Below, piece by piece: positions 51,580 to 57,714 of a stretch of DNA of 57,714 nucleotides; position 1 is the first letter of the stretch; each line of letters starts with the position of its first letter. Location of the stretch: the NCBI GenBank assembly GCA_000437555.1, contig FR901028.1, positions 58,817-116,530 of the forward strand, given 5' to 3'. The DNA is from Acidaminococcus sp. CAG:917 (GTDB lineage Bacteria; Bacillota; Clostridia; Christensenellales; CAG-917). The position numbers and the translations under genes were made by a program. Under the pieces are notes generated by a model. That model worked only from the letters and a program-made list of their open reading frames with translations. It made no database searches and was not told where the DNA came from.

Positions 51580-52779
51580 TTATTTTCTTTGTTTATAATA
51601 AGTCGCAAGACCGCCTTCGCTTGTTTCTCTGTATCGGCTGGATAAATCCTTGCCTGTCTGATACATTGTTTTTACTACCGTATCAAAAGAAATCTTTCGC
51701 GTAACGGTAAGGAAATTGGCGAAATTGAATGCCGTTAAAGCCATCATTGCGGCAACGGCGTTACGCTCTATGCAAGGTATCTGAACAAGTCCCGCCACGG
51801 GGTCGCAGGTAAGACCGAGGTGATGCTCCATTCCCACTTCCGCCGCATATTCTATTTGCTCTATATCCATACCGAACAACTGACAAAGTCCCGCCGCCGC
51901 CATAGAGCAAGCACTGCCTATCTCCGCCTGACATCCGCATTCCGCTCCGGATATCGAAGCGTTTTGCTTAATAAGATTTCCTATAAGCCCTGCCACCGCC
52001 AAGGCGTCGACGATTTGGTCGTTTGAAAAGCCTTGTTTGTCCTGCATATATTTGAGCACGCTCGGCACTACTCCGCAGCTTCCGCAGGTGGGAGCGGTGA
52101 CAATCATACCGCCCGCCGCATTTTCTTCCGCCGCGGCAAAAGCGTATGAACACACGATTCTGCTTTGCCTTGTCTCGGGGGATTCGTCGATATGCTTTTG
52201 TCTGAAAAAGTTCCTTGCCTTTCTCTGGACGTCGAGTCCTCCCTCCAAAACGCCGCTTGCCTTTAGACCGTTTTTGATTTCCGTTTTCATTGCCTCCCAC
52301 ATTTCTTCAAGATACGGCTTGATGTCGGGTTCGCATTTGTAAATATAGTCAAGCAATGTAATATCGTTTTCCTCGCAGTATGCCTTTATGTCGTCGAATT
52401 TGTTGAGGTCATATACGTCTACGGCAAGCTCCTCTGCCTTTCCGTTTATCATTATCGCGCCGCCGCCTATGCTGAGCACTTCCCAAAATCCGATTTCCTT
52501 TCCTTTCTTATACGCCCAAAAACGCATAGTATTCGGGTGAGACAGATTCATATCGTTAAGGTCAAATTCCACCTTTGCCTTATCTCCCAGAACTTCCAAA
52601 ATGGCCTTATCGGTTTGGTGCCCCTTTCCCGTGAGCGCGAGCGAGCCGTAAAGTTTTACGAGATAGCTGTCCGCATCGGGAAACTCCTTTAAAAAAAGAG
52701 TAGCCGCTTTGTTGGGGCCTATCGTATGGGATGAGGACGGACCTCTGCCTATTTTGTATAATTCTTTTAGAGATTTCAT
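51580..52779 (-). CDS. sdaA: L-serine dehydratase, iron-sulphur type, single chain
   Basis: The enzyme converts L-serine to pyruvate and ammonia. The N-terminal third is the beta domain (ELYKIGRGPSSSHTIGP, with the substrate-binding SSSHT); the C-terminal part is the alpha domain carrying the [4Fe-4S] cysteines in TCGSCGVVPSVL, GAECGCQAEIGSACSM and GLTCDPVAGLVQIPC. At 399 residues it is shorter than the E. coli single-chain enzyme (about 454); the shortfall is between the two domains. It may supply ammonia and pyruvate in amino-acid fermentation. Gene isolated, with a weak GTAGG ribosome binding site. Confidence 0.93.
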   Translation of the reverse strand: MKSLKELYKIGRGPSSSHTIGPNKAATLFLKEFPDADSYLVKLYGSLALTGKGHQTDKAILEVLGDKAKVEFDLNDMNLSHPNTMRFWAYKKGKEIGFWEVLSIGGGAIMINGKAEELAVDVYDLNKFDDIKAYCEENDITLLDYIYKCEPDIKPYLEEMWEAMKTEIKNGLKASGVLEGGLDVQRKARNFFRQKHIDESPETRQSRIVCSYAFAAAEENAAGGMIVTAPTCGSCGVVPSVLKYMQDKQGFSNDQIVDALAVAGLIGNLIKQNASISGAECGCQAEIGSACSMAAAGLCQLFGMDIEQIEYAAEVGMEHHLGLTCDPVAGLVQIPCIERNAVAAMMALTAFNFANFLTVTRKISFDTVVKTMYQTGKDLSSRYRETSEGGLATYYKQRK

Positions 52780-53009
52780 ATTAACCTACCGAAATTCTTT
52801 TCCGAAATTGATTTTAGCATATATTGCAAAAAGTAGCAATATCAAAAATTTTAATTTTTTCGTCATAGCTGTATTTGTTCTGAATAACGAATAAGCTATA
52901 TAAGCTTTTTAACTTTTTCAAACGAATAACCGCCGTTTAACCTCAATTCTCATATCCGGCTTTAAAGAACGTTTAGCTAAAACAAAAATGGCTCCCTTTT
53001 GCAAAAACA

Positions 53010-53037
53010 AAAACGCAGAGCGTTTGCTCTGCGTTTT
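53010..53037. terminator. Bidirectional terminator
   Basis: AAAACGCAGAGC / GCTCTGCGTTTT with loop GTTT, just after the GtrA-like gene on the minus strand. Confidence 0.9.
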
Positions 53038-53053
53038 AATTTCGGCTTGTTGT

Positions 53054-54010
53054 TTATTCCGCCTTTTTAGATTTTTTGCCGCTCTTTTTGGGGGCTGCGT
53101 CCTCGACGTTTTTAACCTCTTCGACGGCGGCTTCAACCTGCGCTTCTTCTTCCGCTTGCGGCTGTCCCTTTTCGAGTTTCACTTCTGCCGTATCTTCCGA
53201 TTTGACTTCGCCGGCTTCTGCCACCGCGTTTTCGACAGCTTCGCCTTCTGCGGTTTCGCCCTCTACTAATTCGCCCTCGGCGTTTTCATCCGCTTGGGCT
53301 TTCTTTGACTTCTTGGTATTCCAATTTCTCATGATGAAGAATTTGTTGGCAAGGAAGCAAAGAACGAGTGCCGTAAGACCGCCTGCGAGCATTCCCGTTA
53401 TCGTGATAAGGAAGCTGATAAAGCCTGTCGGGTCGGCTCCGCCGTTTGCCGCTTTGTAAGCGTCGGTGCAAGCCGTTGAAACAACGCCTCCGAGGTATGT
53501 TTGCAAAATTATAATGAGTATTGCCGTGATTGCATAAGCTATTGCGGCTATGACTACGTTGTTGGTCGCCTTAAACGTCTTTTTGCGGTTTAGGACAAAG
53601 GTCATTACCTGTCCTATGATAGCTCCGAGCAAGAATCCGATAAAGTCGCCCGTTGACGGGTGGTTAAAAACAAACCAATGGAAGGGATAATCCGTGCCAA
53701 GTTCGGGAACGGCTTCGAGAGCGTATTTGAACACCATATTGGTGACAAACTGCGACGCTCCGCAGATGATACTGAACAGGAAAAAGAGGACCATCTGACG
53801 CAAATCTTCGTGCGCCTGTATGTAGGCAATCATTGCCTTTATACCTTTTTTCTTGGGTTTGTCGGTTGCTTCTTCGCCCGTCTCGCCGCTCACCGCTTCG
53901 ACTGAGTTTTCGTCTGCAACAGCTTCGGCTTTTGTGTTTTCGGCTTCGGCGACTTCTTCGACGTCGGTCTGAACAACGGCGTCCTGCGCTTTGGCGTTTA
54001 ATTCGTCCAT
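53054..54010 (-). CDS. GtrA-like membrane protein with acidic tails
   Basis: Four membrane helices between about residues 70 and 230 and the paired motifs VLNRKKTFKA and LCFLANKFFIMRNW identify a GtrA/DPMS-like domain, a family that carries undecaprenyl-linked sugars or assists glycosyl transfer. The 318-residue protein is much longer than typical GtrA (about 120-150) because of an N-terminal tail of about 60 residues and a C-terminal tail of about 85 residues, both very rich in Glu, Ala, Val and Lys. The extra loop between helices 1 and 2 is also long. The tails are predicted to be disordered. Its link to the glycan locus at 32-42 kb is possible but unproven. Confidence 0.78.
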   Translation of the reverse strand: MDELNAKAQDAVVQTDVEEVAEAENTKAEAVADENSVEAVSGETGEEATDKPKKKGIKAMIAYIQAHEDLRQMVLFFLFSIICGASQFVTNMVFKYALEAVPELGTDYPFHWFVFNHPSTGDFIGFLLGAIIGQVMTFVLNRKKTFKATNNVVIAAIAYAITAILIIILQTYLGGVVSTACTDAYKAANGGADPTGFISFLITITGMLAGGLTALVLCFLANKFFIMRNWNTKKSKKAQADENAEGELVEGETAEGEAVENAVAEAGEVKSEDTAEVKLEKGQPQAEEEAQVEAAVEEVKNVEDAAPKKSGKKSKKAE

Positions 54011-54114
54011 AATTTTCTCCTTTATATTTATGACTTTAATATTATAACCTTTGTTAACCGTTTAGTCAATATCCAATTTGTGCCACGGGCGCTTGATTGT
54101 CAGTGTTTAAACTC

Positions 54115-56034
54115 TTAGCGTCCTTTACGCTTTTTAGCTTGTCCTTTTCCCTTTTTTACCGTAACGGCAGTTTTAGGATTTGCTGTCTGACGGCTTGCTT
54201 CGCTCCTTTCAAAATATATTTTGCGGGCTTTAGTTTCCGCTTCGGCATAGTTTAGCGCTGTCAGGTCGGCTTTTTGCGTTTTAAAATTGTTGCTTTTCGT
54301 TACTGCTTTGGTTTTTGCGTTTAAATTTTTGTTCGCTTTTCTTTTTGCTTCGCCCTGCGCCTTCGTGTTTAAGGATTTGTTTTGCCTTTCAAACTCCGAA
54401 ACGCCTTGAGCTTTTGAAGATTTAAATTGATTTTTTTTCAATTTCGGATTGCCACCTTTGGCATTTGAGTATTTTCCCTTAACAGGCACCGCCGCATTGA
54501 CGGTTTTGGGGCGTTCTCCTTTAAAATCTACCGCAGATTGCGCTTTTGCATTTTGCCCCTTTGCTCCTTTTTTCTTTTCGCCCTTAAACAGAGGCTTTAT
54601 GCTGTTTGCTCCCTTTAAGTTTTTTTGATTCTTCTTCGCACTCTGTCCGCTTTGTCTTTGACTGCCTGCCTCCTCAAAAGCGACAAACCTGCCGTTGACC
54701 TTGACTCCGTCAAGTTTTAACGCCGTCTTGAAATTATCCTCTGACACCTCAAAGAAGGAATAGACCTCGGCAATCCTGACAGAGAAGATATCCGCAACGG
54801 AAATTCCCGTCTTTTGCGATATGAATTTTTTCAAGCCTCCCTCGTCAAAACCGTCGACGCTTCCTATGCCGCAAAATATTTTCTTTTTTTCAATCTGCTG
54901 ATTTGACTTTTTCTCTTTCGGAACAAAGTTTTCGCTGAGCCCGTCAATATTTAATTCTTCTATCGGCGTATTTGTAAGCTTTTCATAAAGATTAAGACGG
55001 TAGATATCTTTTTTTGTGGCAAACGAAAAAGCTTCGCCCGCGCGGTTGGCTCTTGCCGTTCTTCCTATTCGGTGAACGTAAAACTCCTCATCGAGCGGAA
55101 GGTCATAGTTGAACACCGCTTCCACGCTATCGACGTCTATACCTCTTGCCGCAACGTCGGTAGCAACGAGCACGTTGAGTTTTTTGTCACGGTATGCCCT
55201 CATGGTTTTATCTCTGAGTCTTTGCTTTAAGTCGCCGTGAATTTTGTCGCATAAATACCCGTCTTTGTCCAGCTTTTCATACAGGGCGTCTACCCTTGAC
55301 TTTGTATTGCAAAAAACGAGCGACAGCTTAAAATCCTTATCCTTTAAAATGCGCCTCAGCGCCTCGTATTTGTTTTCCTCTTTGAGTTTGATATAAAACT
55401 GCTTTATATCGGGGACGTCGAGGTCGCCCACCGTCGTTTTTACGAAAACGGGATTATTTTGGAAATCGGCGGATACCTTTTTTATCTCTTCGGACAAAGT
55501 TGCGCTGAACAGTGCGGTTTGCCTTATCTTGGGCATTGCTTTAACGATAAGCCTAATATCCGGCAAAAAGCCCATGTCCAGCATTTCGTCCGCTTCGTCA
55601 AGTACTAAAGTTTTTATGCCGTGCAGTTTCAGAGTCTTTCTTCGTATATGGTCGATAACTCTGCCGGGAGTGCCTACGACAATCTGCGGTTTTTTTCTTA
55701 AATCCGCCATTTGTTTTTCAACACTCTGCCCGCCGAAAAGTGCGGTGATTTTTATTGCCGTGACCGCCGCTATACGCTTTAGCTCTCGCTCTATCTGCAT
55801 TGCAAGTTCTCTTGTCGGGCATAGCACAAGCGTCTGAACAAGCGGATTCGATTCGTATGCGCCCTCTATTGCGGGAACGCCGAAAGCACAGGTTTTTCCT
55901 GTGCCGGTGGGTGCCTGAACGAGGCAGTCGAACCCGTCAAGCATTAAGGGGATAACTTTTTCCTGCACGGGCGTGGGCGAAGTGAAGCCCATTATCGACA
56001 GCGCAGATTTGATTTCCCCTTTTATATTCAACAA
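54115..56034 (-). CDS. DEAD-box RNA helicase with DbpA-type RNA-binding domain
   Basis: The 639-residue protein has all helicase motifs: Q motif (GFTSPTPVQ), APTGTGKT, PTRELA, TPGR, DEAD in VLDEADEMLDMGF, SAT, and HRIGRTAR. From about residue 395 a DbpA-type RRM (FCGIGSVDGFDEGGLKKFIS and YSFFEVSEDNFKTAL) follows, then a long Lys/Asn/Ala-rich basic tail of about 150 residues. Such proteins unwind rRNA helices during ribosome assembly or cold adaptation (DbpA, CsdA/DeaD). The RRM suggests rRNA specificity. It sits 25 bp after pyrE on the same strand and may be co-transcribed with it. Confidence 0.93.
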   Translation of the reverse strand: MLNIKGEIKSALSIMGFTSPTPVQEKVIPLMLDGFDCLVQAPTGTGKTCAFGVPAIEGAYESNPLVQTLVLCPTRELAMQIERELKRIAAVTAIKITALFGGQSVEKQMADLRKKPQIVVGTPGRVIDHIRRKTLKLHGIKTLVLDEADEMLDMGFLPDIRLIVKAMPKIRQTALFSATLSEEIKKVSADFQNNPVFVKTTVGDLDVPDIKQFYIKLKEENKYEALRRILKDKDFKLSLVFCNTKSRVDALYEKLDKDGYLCDKIHGDLKQRLRDKTMRAYRDKKLNVLVATDVAARGIDVDSVEAVFNYDLPLDEEFYVHRIGRTARANRAGEAFSFATKKDIYRLNLYEKLTNTPIEELNIDGLSENFVPKEKKSNQQIEKKKIFCGIGSVDGFDEGGLKKFISQKTGISVADIFSVRIAEVYSFFEVSEDNFKTALKLDGVKVNGRFVAFEEAGSQRQSGQSAKKNQKNLKGANSIKPLFKGEKKKGAKGQNAKAQSAVDFKGERPKTVNAAVPVKGKYSNAKGGNPKLKKNQFKSSKAQGVSEFERQNKSLNTKAQGEAKRKANKNLNAKTKAVTKSNNFKTQKADLTALNYAEAETKARKIYFERSEASRQTANPKTAVTVKKGKGQAKKRKGR

Positions 56035-56059
56035 TTCAAACGATTCTATTGTTTTTTAC

Positions 56060-56698
56060 CTAAATGCTCATCCAACCGTCATCGGAGGGATTGGAACGGA
56101 ACTTAATGAGCATTTCCTTTTCCTTTTCATCGATATATCCCGTCTCTAGTGCAACTTCGACGACTGCGTCAAAGTTGGATACGGAGTGATTTACGACACA
56201 GGCCGCTTCTAATTTTTCGATACCCTTTTTAAGACCGTAAGTAAACACGGAAACGATTCCCAGAACGGTGGCACCTGCTTCCCTGAGTGCGTTTACCACG
56301 TCGATTGACGAACCGCCCGTTGAGATGAGGTCCTCGACAACGACTACTTTTTTTCCGCTCGGATTGGCTCCCTCGATTTTGTTTTCTCTGCCGTGCGTCT
56401 TTTCGCTCGAACGAACGTAGCCCATAGGCAATGAGAGTATTTCGCTCATTATGGCGGCGTGCGGTATGCCTGCCGTAGACGTTCCGAAAAGAGCCTCACA
56501 TTCGTGATATTCTTTTTTGACTATATCCGCAAGGGCATTTTCGATAAATCTTCTTTCTTCGGGGTATGCAAGGGTAAGACGGTTGTCGCAGTATATAGGC
56601 GATTTAATTCCGCTTGCCCAGGTAAAAGGCTGAGTAGGACGTAAAAATACAGCCTTGACTTTGAGTAAAATTTTTGCAACTTCTTTTTGTATATCCAT
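56060..56698 (-). CDS. pyrE: Orotate phosphoribosyltransferase
   Basis: PyrE joins orotate and PRPP to give OMP. The 212-residue product has the PRPP-binding motif VVVVEDLISTGGSS, the flexible-loop region SSEKTHGRENKIEG and the substrate segment SPIYCDNRLTLAYPEERR. It follows pyrF after 250 bp on the same strand. AAGGTGAAATT precedes the ATG. Confidence 0.96.
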   Translation of the reverse strand: MDIQKEVAKILLKVKAVFLRPTQPFTWASGIKSPIYCDNRLTLAYPEERRFIENALADIVKKEYHECEALFGTSTAGIPHAAIMSEILSLPMGYVRSSEKTHGRENKIEGANPSGKKVVVVEDLISTGGSSIDVVNALREAGATVLGIVSVFTYGLKKGIEKLEAACVVNHSVSNFDAVVEVALETGYIDEKEKEMLIKFRSNPSDDGWMSI

Positions 56699-56947
56699 AA
56701 TTTCACCTTGTAATCGAATTTTTTATTTTGAAAATGTGTCGAGTTTTAAAGCGTGTTGTGTTCAAACTGTCTTCGGCTTTAATTTAGCGTTTGCCTAAAC
56801 CGCCTTGTATAAATTTTTCGGTTTAGCCTTTAACGATATAGCTGTACCGATTGAAAACAGTTTCACCTAAATTCATAAAGACGGTTTAAACAGTTAAAAA
56901 TTGAAGTTTAAACACGCATAAAGATAAATAATGTTTGCTTTGCTCTT
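56699..56947 (-). other. pyrF-pyrE gap
   Basis: About 250 bp without a gene. I see no clear terminator and no promoter with both boxes, so pyrE may still be transcribed with pyrF. Confidence 0.35.
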
Positions 56948-57631
56948 TTAGTCCGCAAACTGCTTAAGACACTCTTTATATGCCTCAAGCGGATTTTGCG
57001 CTCCCGTTATCGAACGTCCGACTACGATATAGTCGCTTCCCTGCTCTTTTGCAAACGCCGGAGTCGCCACTCTCTTTTGGTCGCCCTTACCGTCGCCTTC
57101 GAGTCTAATTCCCGGCGTTACGGATATAAGTCCTATACTTTTTGCCAAAGGAGCTTCGTAGGGAGAACAGACTATTCCGTCAAGTCCCGCCGCCTTTGCG
57201 TTTTCGGCATATTTTTTAACGGCTTCGGAAGCGGTGAGATTTATTTTCAATTCGTCGCTAAGAGTTTTGTCGTCAAGCGACGTCAAAATGGTGACGGCAA
57301 TCAGTTTGGTTTTTCCGCCCTCTTCGTCGAGTGCTCTTTTTGCCCACTTCATCATCTCTATACCGCCGCCTGCATGCACGTTTGTTATATCTACGCCGAG
57401 CGAGGCAAGATTTTTCATTGCCTTGTATACGGTATTGGGTATATCGTGAAGTTTAAGGTCAAGGAATATTTTATATCCCCTCTCTTTAAGCTCCCTTACC
57501 ATGGGCGCTCCCTCTTTGTAAAACAGTTCCATACCTATTTTCAGAAAAGGCTTAGCGTCGCCCATTTTGGCTAAAAAATTTTCAAGTGCGGCTTTGTCGG
57601 CAAAGTCGCACGCTATCATAACGTCTCTCAT
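56948..57631 (-). CDS. pyrF: Orotidine 5'-phosphate decarboxylase
   Basis: PyrF decarboxylates OMP to UMP. The 227-residue product has the catalytic Lys/Asp signature FLDLKLHDIPNTV, KIGMELFYKEG, VHAGGG and the phosphate-binding VTPGIR and YIVVGRSIT. The ATG overlaps the stop of the upstream partial gene (ATGA), and GGGAGGGC precedes it. It is part of a pyr operon with pyrE; carAB for the same pathway are 50 kb away in the nitrogen block. Confidence 0.96.
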   Translation of the reverse strand: MRDVMIACDFADKAALENFLAKMGDAKPFLKIGMELFYKEGAPMVRELKERGYKIFLDLKLHDIPNTVYKAMKNLASLGVDITNVHAGGGIEMMKWAKRALDEEGGKTKLIAVTILTSLDDKTLSDELKINLTASEAVKKYAENAKAAGLDGIVCSPYEAPLAKSIGLISVTPGIRLEGDGKGDQKRVATPAFAKEQGSDYIVVGRSITGAQNPLEAYKECLKQFAD

Positions 57632-57714
57632 TGTGCCCTCCCGATTATATCGGATATTTTTTCCGTTTTAATTTTATTCAATACGGCAGGAAGCGTTTCT
57701 ATTATTTCTTTGCA
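57628..57714 (-). CDS. C-terminal end of a pyr-operon gene, probably dihydroorotate dehydrogenase
   Basis: The frame is open from the right edge to the TGA overlapping the pyrF start. Only 28 residues are visible, ending LNKIKTEKISDIIGRAQ. The final ISDIIGRA resembles the last helix of PyrD proteins (IEDIVGxA), and pyrD is commonly upstream of pyrF, so PyrD is likely but based on little sequence. Confidence 0.45.
   Translation of the reverse strand, partial: CKEIIETLPAVLNKIKTEKISDIIGRAQ

Overview
The window reads as a chromosomal segment of an uncultured, moderately low-GC (about 40% by eye) member of the Clostridia (Bacillota). Supporting signs are a complete spo0A, strong GGAGG ribosome binding sites, sigma-A promoters, U-tailed hairpin terminators, a type III glutamine synthetase, an Amt-PII fusion and ANTAR-type nitrogen control. 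The order or genus cannot be settled from the sequence. There is no phage, insertion sequence or CRISPR array.

Region by region. 1-4.7 kb: end of a PHP phosphoesterase, a VanW protein, alpha-phosphoglucomutase and a lipoprotein. 4.8-22.5 kb: a block for making and spending glutamine. On the minus strand are glnN (type III GS) and an Amt-PII fusion, then asnB, pyrG, carA and carB, all glutamine-dependent enzymes. On the plus strand are a glutamate synthase split into three genes, a short type I GS and an ANTAR antiterminator. 22.8-26.4 kb: MntR-like regulator, SPFH protein with a coupled ribbon-helix-helix protein, a membrane protein, a decayed cytidylate-kinase-like gene, a palindrome-rich patch and tRNA-Pro. 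26.6-30.1 kb: TetR regulator, CrtI-like flavoprotein and FNR/[2Fe-2S] reductase. 30.3-32.5 kb: membrane pyrophosphatase. 32.8-41.8 kb: a surface-glycan locus with galactofuranose genes, an ABC exporter, a ligase/polymerase and a priming sugar transferase. 42-57.7 kb: small proteins, WYL regulator, GDPD, spo0A, acetyltransferase, RuvB-like ATPase, serine dehydratase, GtrA-like protein, DEAD helicase, and pyrE, pyrF and the end of probably pyrD.

The strongest system-level observation is regulatory. The divergent glnN-amt and glutamate synthase transcription units each start from a near-consensus sigma-A promoter. Each transcript begins almost directly with a hairpin whose six-base loop (AAAGGC or AAAGAC) has the A1/G4 signature of ANTAR-protein targets. 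Each hairpin shares bases with the 5' arm of an intrinsic terminator ahead of the first gene. The likely effector, a pseudo-receiver/ANTAR protein, lies at 21920-22504 just after glnA. Each leader appears to have one such hairpin where the described ANTAR target has two, so this may be a variant of that switch.

Other points of interest: A-tracts at 11-bp spacing just upstream of the spo0A promoter; three perfect palindromes at 14-bp period in front of the TetR redox operon; a RuvB-like ATPase lacking the TTRAG arginine and carrying large extensions; and several small genes, including a 36-residue four-cysteine peptide beside spo0A.
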